A stretch of 64,000 nt of DNA from Pogonophryne albipinna (taxonomy: Eukaryota > Chordata > Actinopteri > Perciformes > Artedidraconidae). The position numbers and the translations under genes are program-made. The notes under the pieces were generated by a model, which saw only the letters and a list, made by a program, of their open reading frames with translations, did not search any database and was not told the DNA's origin. Shown here one piece after another: positions 24,631-35,300 of this stretch; the first letter of the stretch is position 1; each line of letters opens with the position of its first letter. Location: positions 211,148-275,147 of the forward strand of contig JAPTMU010000281.1 of assembly GCA_028583405.1 (NCBI GenBank), in the 5' to 3' direction.

Positions 24631-26142
24631 GTAGTTATATTTAAAAACATTTTAGAAGGCCTCACAAAATACTTTAATGTACATTTAAATTTAAATGTGA
24701 AGGACTATGTGTACAACAAAATACATCCGTCAAAAACAATACCGGAAACAGACGTAGGCAAGATCCTCAGCTCGGTGATTGGATGGTTTAGCCGCAATGC
24801 ACGTTGGGATATGGTGTTTATGCGATGTGAAATCCGATTTTTTTTATTTTAAATAATACTTTTTTCCGAGTGCTTGCTTTTCTCTTTGAAAGTCATCACA
24901 TAACGGCATTGTAATACACGGTTCGGCTGCATTAAATATTACATATCTGCCGTAGTTCTCTATTTATAGAGCCCTGATGAGAAGAATTCTAGACAAACAT
25001 GAGGAACTGCCGCCAACACTGAAAACGTGACGTGGATCATAAATATATCAGCAATTAAACAACATCTTAGATTTATTTTTGACACAATATGTCTCCTTGC
25101 AGTATCAACACTAATTCGGCTGACTTTTATATTTGATTCAATTGGTAGATAGGCTGTATTTACACCATAACGGTGCACAGCTGATAGAAAGGGACACCTA
25201 GTGGTTAAAGCACGTTATTGAATTTTATTATTTGTATTATTAGATATTAATAGGATCTCTATAAAGTATATTCATTACTCGTTATTCTCTTCTAATAGTT
25301 AATTAAAGACTGTGTATATAATGACTATTTTGCACATCCCTTTCAAGATTTCAAGATGTTCTAAGGTTTATTGACATATCATATTATACACAACTACGGT
25401 GTAGTTATGCAATGAATGAAAAACTTGGGTCGCAGGTTCCTCAACAGTGCATTACAAGACATCTATCAATATGTGTGTATACCTCCACCATTAAACTGTC
25501 ATATTCTGCACATTTCTTATACTATCTACATACATCTTATAAGAGAATAATACATACGTATAATATCAGTTAAAAATAAGTGCTTAAACATCGTTAACAT
25601 AGCAGGAAAGCAATATATTAGACGTTAAGTACGTTAAGTACTTTGTATAAAAGTCAGCCGAATTAGTGTTGATACTGCAAGGAGACATATTGTGTCAAAA
25701 TAAAATCTAAGATGTTGTTTAATTGCTGATATATTTATGATCCTCGTCACATTTTCAGTTTTGGCGGCAGTTCTTCCTGTTTGTCTAGAAGTCTTCTCAT
25801 CAGGGCTCTATAAATAGAGAATTACGGCAGATATGTAATATTTAATGCAGCCGAACCGTGTATTACAATGCCGTTATGTGATGACTTTCAAAGAGACAAG
25901 CAAGCACACTCGGAATAAAGTATTATTTAAAAAATAAAAAATCGGATTTCACATCGCATAAACACCATATCCCAACGTGCATTGCGGCTAAACCATCCAA
26001 TCACTGAGCTGAGGATCTTGCCTACGTCTGTTTCCGGTATTGTTTTTGACGGATGTATTTCGTTATACACACATCCCTTCACATTTCAATTTACATTAAA
26101 GTATTTTGTGAGGCCTTCTAAAATGTTTTTAAATATAACTAC
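24631..26142. repeat. Giant inverted repeat (about 500-bp arms, 514-bp spacer)
   Basis: The left arm, 24631-25131, begins GTAGTTATATTTAAAAAC and ends CGGCTGACTTTTATA. The right arm, 25646-26142, is its complement over nearly its whole length, with a few substitutions and small indels. The spacer 25132-25645 contains a diverged copy of a repeat also seen at 32881-32990 ('caagatt...ggtttattg', 'acggtgtagttatgcaatga'). No coding region and no clear target duplication. It may be a foldback-type transposon or an old inverted duplication. Confidence 0.9.
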
Positions 26143-26169
26143 TATATACTACTGTATTGCTTTTTTAAA

Positions 26170-26248
26170 TTAAAAAAATCTAAATATGATATTTGGCCTC
26201 AAATAATCTGAGGCCTGGCGCCCCCCTCTGCGATCTTCCCAGGTTGGG
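26170..26248 (-). mobile_element. hAT terminal fragment
   Basis: On the minus strand it begins CAGTGGTTCCCAACCTGGGA, a familiar hAT terminus in vertebrate genomes, followed by 'gcctcagattatttgaggcc', a short palindrome. The other end is not present nearby, so this is a remnant. Confidence 0.55.
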
Positions 26249-26253
26249 AACCA

Positions 26254-26838
26254 CTGCATTAGATGAAAATAAGGAGCCCCTCCCCACGCCCCTCTGAGAG
26301 ATGATTGGTTAAAAAGAACACAATGGTGCTCTAGGAGAAGATTCAGGTGATAAGGGGGGGGGGGGGGGGGGGGGGGTGTTGCCTTGGTTGGTGATTGGCT
26401 AATGGTTACACAAGACAAAACATCGTTATGACTTCATAAAGTGACCAAAATCTGATCAGCTCATTTTTCAGACAGGTTTTTATAGAAATGGATCAGGACA
26501 AAAAGAGAGAGAATCTTTGTTCCTGAAACTTTCAGAATCTCTTTACACAGAGGGGACACATGTTGATGTAGAAGACACATGAAGAAGAGGGGACACATGT
26601 TGATGTAGAGGAGACATGAAGAAGAGGGGACACATGTTGATGTAGAAGACACATGAAGAAGAGGGGACACATGTTGATGTAGAAGAGACATGAAGAAGAG
26701 GGGACACATGTTGATGTAGAAGACACATGAAGAAGAGGGGACACATGTTGATGTAGAAGAGACATGAAGAAGAGGGGACACATGTTGATGTAGAAGACAC
26801 ATGAAGAAGAGGGGACACATGTTGATGTAGAAGAGGTG
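26254..26838 (-). mobile_element. MITE family C, copy 2, with 37-bp array
   Basis: An inverted relative of 38413-39329. It shares the GC-homopolymer site (23 G at 26354-26376), 'ttggtgattggctaatggtt', 'tcagacaggtttttatagaa', and then a tandem array of about 7.6 units of 37 bp (26554-26838) based on 'ggggacacatgttgatgtag'. Both outer ends are eroded. Open frames over the array are by-products of the repeat. Confidence 0.85.
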
Positions 26839-26884
26839 AAATGTAAAATAAGACACCTAGCAGTATATAAATGAATTCAATGAA

Positions 26885-27010
26885 ACACTTAATTGAATTG
26901 AATTTCTTTATTGTAATTGTACAGGTACAACAACATTGTAAAGTCAAGGAAATGTGGCGGAGTAGAAAAAATAGGTAGAAATACATTGAACATACTCAAA
27001 AAAGTACTTC
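26885..27010. repeat. Dispersed repeat fragment
   Basis: Contains 'attgaattgaatttcttta' and 'ttgtacaggtacaacaac', a motif common in fish interspersed repeats of uncertain class. Short and non-coding. Confidence 0.45.
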
Positions 27011-27076
27011 AAAAATTATATTAAATGAGGCTCTTTGAGTACATTTTACCAGCGATTATGCTAATATTTTATTTAT

Positions 27077-27885
27077 TTAATAATCTAGCAGTGGTGCTGG
27101 CAGGTGGAGGAGCAGTGGTGCTGGCAGGTGGAGAGCAGTGGTGATGGCAGGTGGAGGAGCAGTGGTGCTGGCAGGGTGGAGGAGGCAGTGGTGCTGGCAG
27201 GTGGAGGAGCAGTGGTGCTGGCAGGTGGAGGAGCAGTGGTGCTGGCAGGTGGAGGAGCAGGGATGTTGGCTGGTTGCTGGCAGGTGGAGGAGGAGCAGTG
27301 GTGCTGACAGGTGGAGGAGCAGTGTTGTTGGCTGGGTGCTGGCAGGTGGAGGAGCAGTTATGTTGGCTGGGTGCTGACAGGTCGAGGTGCTGGCAGGTGG
27401 AGGAGCAGTGATGTTGGCTATGTGCTGGTAGGTGGAGGAGCAGGTGATGTTGGTAGGGTGCTGGCAGGTGGAGGAGCAGTGATGTTGGCTGGGTGCTGGC
27501 AGGTGGAGGAGCAGTGATGGTTGGCAGGGTGCTGGCAGGGTGAAGGAGCAGTGGTGTTGGCTAGGTGCTGGCAGGTGGAGGAGCAGTGATGTCGGGCAGG
27601 GTGCTGGCAGGTGGAGGAGCAGTGATGTTGCTGGGTGCTGGCATGTGGAGGAGCAGTGATGTTGACAGGGTGCTGGCAGGTGGAGGAACAGTGATGTTGG
27701 CTGGGTGCTGGCAGGTGGAGGAGCAGTGATGTTGGCTGGGTGCTGGCAGGTGGAGGAGCAGTGATGTTGGCTGCTGGGTGGTGTCCGCTCTCCCTGTCTC
27801 TCCTCACTAGCCATGTCCTCTCTTTCTTCACCCTCACTTTCCTTTCTCTCAGTCTCCTCATCCCTTCTTCCCTCATTCTTTGAGA
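27077..27885 (-). CDS. THAP gene exon 3 (acidic linker plus repeat-encoded tail)
   Basis: Starts after a TACATTAG acceptor and keeps the frame from exon 2. The first 40 residues are charged (SKNEGRRDEETERKESEGEE). The rest is built from variants of CQHPANITAPPPAS and LLLHLPAPCQ, which are shifted frames of one minisatellite whose units are 24 or about 35 bp. It ends at a TAA at 27077-27079. A shorter real exon, with another donor before the repeat, is possible. Confidence 0.55.
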
Positions 27886-30800
27886 CTAATGTAAGTAGAA
27901 GACATGGCACTGTTAATTTTCAAAGATTCAAAATATTATACCACTTAAAAATAAGAAATATTACTTTTATTATTAATATTTCAGACTTATTATACCTGTG
28001 TCACCTTTCACACTATAGCCGTGATCATGAGCTATGAGCTCTGTAATTACAGGTCCCGGGGTGCATTGCGGTGCAGGGGCCCTCCTCCTTTTGACCACAG
28101 GGCGGTGCACAAAGATGGTGGGAATAGCATCTGCTCTCAGCCTAGTCTTGCCCTTTTTGGTATGGACAAACTGGTCTGCCTCAAAATGTGCCTGCAGAGT
28201 GACTTCAGGTTACTTCCCACACACAACAACTCAGTTTTGTCTAACCACATACATATCCCATAGTGGTTGAATGCACAGAATTGGGGAACACTTTATACTT
28301 ACTGGACATGTATACACTAATTATATACTGTATGTAAAATACAACCAAGAATGTGAGACAACTTCATATCACATCCGTTACTGATGCCATTTGTCATACT
28401 TTGTTAAAATCACAAATAATAAAGTTCCATAATTTCAATTGGGAACAAAGACCACACCTTATCTCCCCAAGGCAATTTCCCATCCAATAGAGAACCGCAG
28501 TGACGCGTCCTAAAACCCGGAAGTAAGTTAGCATTTTTACCACTTCCAGTTCCTTTGACAAAAAGCAATGCAATTTCTCCATAGGATTTTGGAAAATAGC
28601 TTGAAATAAGGTCTGTGTTTGAGACACATTGAAGAGACAGATCACGTTTTGTTCTACGACATTAAATCCATCAGCAGTGACCCCACTGGTGATTTTTTAA
28701 AGAGTTTACGTGTCTGAAAAACGATGATTGTTAACATGTGGCTGAATAGGACTACAGAAGTTGTCGAGGCCGTTTTACGTCATTACACCGAACACGTAAA
28801 CACTCCCGCTAAGTTTGTTTGACCTGTTCTGCTTGAAAGCAAGTTCCTGCGCTCTTGCAAACTGTTAAAACAAACGCTTCAACTTGTACCATTTAGAATC
28901 TGTATTTTTGAATATGGATCTTAAATCGGCGTGACGTTGAAGCAGCGACCCTGCTGTAGTTCGTTTATAGCATAACGTTAGCATTTTGCTTCTGGTGACT
29001 AGATTTATGATTCGAAAATTATAAAAGTAGGATAGACATGTGGATATTATCCGGCTGAACAAAACGTGATCCGTCTCTTAAATGTGTGTCAACCACAGAC
29101 CTTATTTCAAGCTATTTTCCAAAATCCTATGGAGAAATTGCATTGCTTTTTGACGAAGGAACCAGAAGGAGTTTACTTCCGGGTTTTAGGACGCGTCACT
29201 GCGGTTCTCTATAGGTGTGCTATATAGGTGTGTACAACCCTTTCTCCTGTCTGTTTCTCCCTCTTTCAGCACAAGAACCAGAGGGGGATTCAATAAGCGC
29301 TTTCACACCGGAGTACTTTTATTCGTACTTTTCCCGTTTAGTTCTGATAGTGCCTGGAATTTTGCGTTCACACCAAAAAGAGTACTTAGTTCAGATAACC
29401 GTTACCCCCTTTGTAGTGCCTGCTAGAGAGGTGGTACTTTCCTGGGGAGAAAAAAGTACCAATTTCTGATTGGCTGGGCGAATTGCAAACCACGCCCCGT
29501 AAAACTCGGAAAAGTTTTTTGAAGCCGCCATTGTATTTTCTGGCATTAGCATTATTAGCATTAAAAAACATGGGAGCGGTGGAGTGATAAGGAGGTGTCG
29601 GCGTTCTGGCGATTTACTCGGAAGCCAGTCCCCAACTCCGGGAACTTCTGGCCGGGGACTTCGGGTGGCAGTATACGCCGTGAAGTTGTTTGCGGCCTGC
29701 CAGTAAACCCAAAGCAGAAGAAGAAGAAGAAGAAGCGACGTCAGCGGCTTCATTTGCGTAATCTTCCCTCAGGGAACTTATTCCGGTGTGAACGCGATCT
29801 GTACTTAGTTCCATGGGGGTAGTACTAAGTGCTGGGCACTAGGTACGGAAAAGTACTTGGTGTGAAAGCGGCTATAGGCAGGGGTGCACATAACTTTTTT
29901 GCCCTGGTTCTCAAAGGAGCACCTGGAGATGTTGCTTGGTGCTCATCCTTAAAATTAAATAAACCGTAACTTTTGAGGGGGTCTTTATTTGCCAGACACA
30001 CGGCACTGAACACACAGAGGTGAACACAGAACACACATGCAGAGGTGAACACAGAACACACATGCAGAGGTGAACACAGAACACACATGCAGAGGTGAAC
30101 ACAAGACAACATTAGCACGACCAGTAATCCTACAAGCTGTCATCACTACCCTCCTCACTACCCTCCTCACTGTTCTCCTCACTGTCTTCCTCTCTGTCAG
30201 ACATGGTAGCTGATGATGTAGGCCTACTACTTTCTCTCTGGTTGAGTCTGTGATTAGCTGCTTGCATCCACAAGTCAACAGCTGGTTTTGGGTCGAAAGT
30301 CTCTGTTGTCATCTTAGACAAGTGGATGTAATCAAATAAGTATGTGAACATAACCAATAACCTACCATAGCCAATAACAAATGAATGTAACTTATTTTAT
30401 TTGTGTTGTTCATCTTATTTTATAGTTAACATTTATTTATTTATGCAATTTTTTTAATCTCTCCAGTTTTAAAGGATATTTTTGGTTACTGTCCTATAGT
30501 ACACATTGAAATGATTTCAAACCTGTTTTATCCCAATAATTATAAAGGAGTGCCTTGGAAATATGTGTTTGCATAAATTGTGACCAAACCGTTTGAGACC
30601 CACTGAGATAACTTAGACTAAAGTTAACTATCTAAACACTCAGAGTCCTTTACCTCACAGAGCTGTAGTTATCAGCCTCTCAGTCTGACTGGAGAGGACT
30701 CTCCCTCCACATTATTGTAGAAACATCTTCTTCTTATATCCGTTAGAGCAGCTAGCACCAGATTCTAACAACAACAGCGCCGGTACCGGTGTCTTTTTTC

Positions 30801-31186
30801 AAATGACCCGGTGCTCTTTTTTTGGCGCACCTGCGCACCAGTTATGTGCAGCCCTATAGGAGCCTGAATACCTGCACTGAGACCCTCCCCCTGCACCTGA
30901 GTCTCAGCTCTCAGAGTTTTTCAAGCCTTTCCCTGTTATTTGTATTCAACCAAAAATTAAGCTTCCCAATGGTGTGGTCTTCGTTTTGTGAAAAAGTGCA
31001 AATGCAGTGTTTGAATATGATTACCTCACAGATTTTGTTGCTGTTGTTCACTGTTATGATGGTTAAATTGATCCTGCTGACTTGAGACAGCCATTTTTTC
31101 CTCCTCTCTGTGTCAGTGGGGAAGCCGTACATTCTTACTCCTTTTTCGGAGCGATTGGAGCATCCCCAGGCAGCACAGCAAACCAT
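27077..31186 (-). CDS. THAP-domain protein gene (three coding exons)
   Basis: Proposed coding exons on the minus strand: 31186-31025, 28191-27996 and 27885-27077. Phases agree at both junctions (0, then 1) and the total is 388 codons. Residues 1-81 form a full THAP zinc-finger: Cys4 and Cys9 in MVCCAAWGC, Trp32, Cys53-x2-His56 formed across the first junction, and AIPTIF at 76-81. THAP domains are DNA-binding C2CH fingers, so a nuclear role is likely. A basic KRRR follows, then an acidic linker, then about 230 residues encoded by a minisatellite. The start has a strong context (CCACCATGG). AATAAA lies just past the stop (27068-27073). Intron 1 holds three transposons. The assignment to the THAP family is firm. 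Which THAP gene it is, and whether the repeat region is translated, are open. Confidence 0.72.
27090..27775. repeat. 24/35-bp minisatellite
   Basis: Tandem units based on GTGCTGGCAGGTGGAGGAGC followed by AGTG (24-bp form) or AGTGATGTTGGCTGG (35-bp form). The left part is mostly 24-bp units and the right part mostly 35-bp units, with occasional indels (for example near 27175 and 27535). It lies within the proposed last exon of the THAP gene. Confidence 0.95.
27996..28191 (-). CDS. THAP gene exon 2
   Basis: Starts after a CTCTGCAG acceptor with GCACATTTTGAG (Ala-His-Phe-Glu), which gives the fourth zinc ligand, His56. It carries the C-terminal THAP signature (RLRADAIPTIF) and a basic VVKRRR stretch. 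It ends ACAG|GTATAA in phase 1. 196 bases. Confidence 0.75.
28488..29211. mobile_element. Long-inverted-repeat MITE in THAP intron 1
   Basis: The arms 28488-28628 and 29080-29211 are inverted copies (TAGAGAACCGCAGTGACGCG against CGCGTCACTGCGGTTCTCTA, continuing through 'cctaaaacccggaagtaa'). TA lies at both edges, which fits a TA-type target. About 724 bp, non-coding. A diverged terminus of the same type ('ttccgggttttaggactc') occurs at 47283-47300. Confidence 0.85.
29294..29874. mobile_element. MITE with CTTTCACACC inverted termini
   Basis: The left terminus TAAGCGCTTTCACACC and the right terminus GGTGTGAAAGCGGCTA are inverted copies with two mismatches, extending into 'agtacttttcc'. TA lies at each edge. 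It lies in intron 1 of the THAP gene, between two other elements. The superfamily is not clear (TA target suggested only). Confidence 0.75.
29878..30855. mobile_element. Probable hAT-type element in THAP intron 1
   Basis: The left side CAGGGGTGCACATAACT is mirrored on the right by AGTTATGTGCAGCCCTA-type sequence (30840-30856). The flanks GCTATAGG and CCTATAGG may be a mutated 8-bp duplication, but the exact right edge is ambiguous. The interior includes a four-copy 25-bp repeat at about 30010-30104 and an acidic-looking frame with no recognisable domain. Confidence 0.55.
30010..30104. repeat. 25-bp tandem repeat
   Basis: About four units of ACACATGCAGAGGTGAACAC plus AGAAC, nearly identical. 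Confidence 0.93.
31025..31186 (-). CDS. THAP gene exon 1
   Basis: 54 codons starting at the ATG in CCACCATGG and ending at a GAG|GTAATC donor. It supplies the first half of the finger (CCAAWGC, YGFPTD, RRKKW) and the third zinc ligand, Cys53. If the donor is ignored, the frame runs on to about 30911 with no THAP similarity, which supports splicing here. Confidence 0.75.
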
Positions 31187-31239
31187 GGTGGAGACTATAT
31201 GCCAGGACACGGAGGAAAAGGCACAGACAAACTGCATGA

Positions 31240-31410
31240 CATGCTATTCAATGTTTATTGAATTCCATTTATTTATAATGGATTTTCCTAAAACAACACA
31301 TTTAACATCATCATGTTGCTGCTGCTAGTCCTTTGATAGTCACCTGTCCGTCTCCTGTCCTTTCTGGATGGGACCACCTGGTTAAATAAAGGGTTGAATG
31401 AAAAAAGAAG
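31240..31410 (+). repeat. Retroposon 3' tail
   Basis: Ends 'gaccacctggttaaataaag', a typical tail motif of fish non-LTR retroposons, followed by an A-rich stretch. Lies between the THAP gene start and etaa1. The left edge is uncertain. Confidence 0.45.
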
Positions 31411-32180
31411 ATAATATTTGTTTTAAAGAATTCAAAGCAATAAACAACAGCAATAGGCTCTTTAACCAAGGCAACGTTAGCCTAACATGTATATTTAACA
31501 AGGCAGGTAAGATAGCTGTTCACACTAATCCTAATATTATCCCTAAATATTAGCAAATTATATTTTATTTTTCAAACATATTGATGTAAATACATACACA
31601 TATCGGTATGTTGGATAAATATTACAAATCAAAACCTTTATTGACTATTAATTACCAAAAATCGCAGTTCTGTCTCCTGTTATCAAATGACCCGCCACGA
31701 ACTTCCAGGAACTATCTGAGTCTCCATGAACCACGTGACGATCAAGCATTTTGTACTTCCGCTGTCGCAACTCTTCTATCTATACGGCGCTGCATTTTAG
31801 ACTGAAATCCTCCCAATGCATCTCCATATGTATGGCAAGCCGATTTAGCTTGTATTCATTTCTGGAGGATATCAAAAAATTAATTCTTACTAGTAAGAAT
31901 GCGAATTCTTGGCTTGCCATCATATACTGTATATATAAAGCTTGCCATACATATGCGCAATTCCCGAGCAGCTTTGTCGCTCTTGAAGCAGCGACATATG
32001 ACGCTGTCTTGAAGGCACCGCCGCAAGGAACCCTGGGAATTACAACATGGCGGGACGTCCAAAAACACCGCAGAGTGTCCGAATTCTTCACAACGAACAA
32101 GATAAACTGTCAATAATAACACATTTCACAACGTAAAAACAGCAAACCGTCGGTATTCTAACCGTTAACGGCCGCTCACA
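31411..32180. promoter_or_regulatory. Divergent THAP/etaa1 intergenic region, probable etaa1 promoter
   Basis: The two starts (31186 minus, 32181 plus) are about 1 kb apart. Near etaa1, 32020-32055 has CCCTGGGAATTACAACATGG, half of which resembles the ZNF143/THAP11 promoter motif (CTGGGAATT) and which ends in a YY1-like ACATGGCGGG. I see no TATA box at a useful distance. A perfect 16-bp inverted repeat (CATATGTATGGCAAGC at 31825-31840, complement at 31940-31955) lies between and may belong to an old MITE. Motif calls are by eye. Confidence 0.35.
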
Positions 32181-32310
32181 ATGAACCGGGGGAGGGTCGA
32201 AGCTCCGTCCGGTCAGCCGGTGAAAACTAACCGACTGAGGAGGAGTTTCAGGCAGACTCAAAACACACAGACCGCGGGGGAGCAAGACTCTCCAATCAGA
32301 CCAAAGTCGG
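32181..32310 (+). CDS. etaa1: etaa1 exon 1 (coding part)
   Basis: 43 codons plus one base. Basic start (MNRGRVEAPSG), ending TCGG|GTCAGT. The donor is acceptable (+3 is C). The phase matches exon 2. Confidence 0.85.
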
Positions 32311-35300
32311 GTCAGTATTTATTCATTTCAGTATCTTCATGTTAGGTTTCTGTTGGGAAAATACTGAAAGTCCTCTTCCAATATGAGAGTAACATGATAA
32401 CAAAGGTATCCCAACTGCAGCTGTGAACATGACAGGATGTGTGATTACCTAGAAGAGCATCAGGACTGTTTTAGGCATATGATAACTATGTGATTAACAT
32501 GATGATTCAGCCTCTATGGAGATAGACATATGACAAGCATGCTCATTTCTGACGTGGAGCTAATCTGAAGTAAACATTGAATACTGCTTTATGTCCCTCC
32601 ATCTTGTGACTGTGTAACTCCCTCTCTTGGATATCAGCATGTGAAGGACACTGTTCAGGAACTAGTTGATGCTCTGTATGTGATGACTACTTCCATTCTG
32701 GAGAGGATCATAAATACATGGATCCTGAGATTGAAGCTAAAGCCGGGGACCAGTGATATTTTTCCTAACAGTTTCTGAAGTTATTACCTGCCTCTTGTGT
32801 CTGCTATGACATAAACATCCAATCCAAGCCCCCAGGAAACCTCCGGCCGTTGAAGCCCATATTTGGTGTGCCGAGAAGAGATTCAAGATTCAAGGCTTTA
32901 ATTGTCATGTGTGCATAGCTACAGTGTAGTTATGACAACTAACATCTTAGGTCACAGGCTCCTCCAACAGCGCAACACAATAGAAATAGTGCAGAATAAG
33001 TCATTGGAATATTAATAAGTTGCAACAGATGGAAGTTCCTTGAATGAGTCTGTAATGAGTAATGTTGTAATAATAATAATACATTGGATTTTTCTAGCGC
33101 TTTTCCTAATGCTCAAAGACGCTTTACATAAAATCCTAATCAAGTGCGAGTAAAGTGGGGGCATTACTTTTAAATTAGTTAAATTAAGCGAAAATACTCA
33201 TGTGGGGTAATTTACCTGAAGATCATACAAATCCATGGGTAGGCTTTTGTGTAGACATGTTAACAAAACTATATTTAACTTTCAGACTTTTTAAAAGTAA
33301 GAACAAAACATGGGAAGCTAGAATCAGTTGGAGCTTATTTCTGTCTTTAGAAAAACTGCACATCTGTGTAATAATACATTAAAAAAAAAGATTATCTATC
33401 AGTATATCTGAATCAACAATAGGAAGACATTCAAACCTTGACCTCTGACTTCCTGCAGAGTGCAGAGAAAATAGACAATAGAGAGTTAACTGAAGTTTAA
33501 TAAGCTGGACATCACTGGTCATCGTTCTGATTCTCAATCAGCTCGTTTCTGTTTCTTCTCAGAATTTAAGACCCCGACCCGGATCCCGAGGTCCAGGACG
33601 GGTGTTTTCAGTGCAGAGTCTCCGCACAACGACTCTGACTTCCAGCAGGACATCATCTGGGACCCCACCTCTCCTTTAACTAACAGATTCGGTAAACACC
33701 TGCCTTTGCAAAGTGTTATTGTGAACGTTTGATCAAGTTAATCATTTCAGTAACTGCTGCAGTGACAAGTCAATTCAACTATGAGCTGCTCAACAGAACA
33801 TTTATCCACAACAAGATATTAATACTGACTTATTGTTGAATTCCTTTTTTAGTAGTGTAAACTGTACATTTTGGTATTTTATTTGTTACTTTTGGTTAAA
33901 AAATATTGATTTTGAGCTTTTTGGCTTGTTTTATTCCAGGTAAAAAAGCAGCGAGGAAGCAGCCTGTTCGAGTTGTGAACATCTCAGACATCGTAAACAG
34001 GATCGCTCCAAAGGTCAGAAACAACCTTTTCTTATGAAGTTATTTTATTGTTTTCTTTGTCTATTTTTGTGTCTTAATTACTGCATGTATTAATATTCTG
34101 GTGGTATTGTTTCCTGTGTCTCTGAAGCATGGCAGACCGAAGGTGGCAGAGCCCACGCTGCAGCAGTGGATCGGAGACGCCATCCCCTGCACCCCCGACG
34201 TTCAGGTCCCCAAACACAAGAGGAAATCCCCGAGGTGGGTTCAGAATAGTGTTCATTTCGTTGACTAAAACTATGATATAAATATGTTCGTCAACAACCT
34301 TTTTTTCCATGACGAAAACGAGACGATGACGAGACGGCAACGACGGCAGTAAACAATAACTGTAACGAAATCATCATGCAATATCGTTGACGAAAAGTGA
34401 CGAGACGAAAATGTAGTTTACTAAATAAAAACTATGCCAAAATCTCTCTTTACTTTCGTTGACGAAAAATTAGGAGACGAAATATTATCTAAGATAACGT
34501 TACATCTCTGATAGTCAGTTTTTCTCCCAGCAGTTCCATTTCCGGTGCTGCGGCTGGGCAGCAGCTGTGTGTCTGTGCTGCGGCAGGGCAGCAGCTGTGT
34601 GTTGGTGCTGCGCGCGGCGGTAGATTTGAATTACACCGGGCAGCGGCACAATGTGAACTGTCAGGAAGACTCGGGTCTAACTCGTGGTCTAACTCATGGT
34701 CTAACTCGTGGTCTAACTCGTGGTCTAACTCGTGGTCTAACTCGTGGTCTAACTCATGGTCTAACTCACCTTATTTAACAGAAAATAAAATGACAACAAC
34801 AGGGCTTGGGAGCTGTGGTCACACTACATACATTGTGTACTCGACGGAAATGTTACGATCCTGTCTGTCAAAATAACTGACAACGAAAAAGTCTAAAGCC
34901 ACCACTGCTTGGGAGAAAGAAACGATGTGATATTTGGGCCCATTTTCGCTACAATGAGGCGGAGAAAAAAAGCGAATGCATTGTTTTATCAGAAGGGAAG
35001 CAATGTGGCCATAACACAGAAAACACCACAAACCTGACCAGATACTCTCTGCAAAGCTTCTCAATCATTCAACCTGTTTTTCATCAAATAAGGACAAGAT
35101 ATAATCTTATTGTGAAATGCGTTTGACTAAAATGACAAATTATTGGTTTTGGCTAGAATAGTTTGACTGAAATGTTCTGTATAATCTGATGACTAAAAAA
35201 CACTCAATAGTTTTCATTGACAAAAAGTAGACTCAAATAATTAGTTTCCTTTGACTAAAATAAGACTAAAATGCTCAGACTTTTAGTCGACTAAAACTTG

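Noticed and set aside
26461..26986. Several overlapping minus-strand frames with SLLHQHVSPLLHVSS-type repeats
   Set aside because: They come from the 37-bp array of MITE C, which is open in all frames.
30130..30357. A small acidic protein (EEDSEENSEEGSEEGSDD) on the minus strand
   Set aside because: It lies inside a transposon-like element and is built from short CTCCTCACTAC repeats. No family is recognised.
30715..30755. A possible last calcineurin B exon (GGATATAAGAAGAAGATG on the minus strand)
   Set aside because: Only a few codons match and the frame leads to a different end. It also lies in a hAT-like element, on the wrong side of etaa1.
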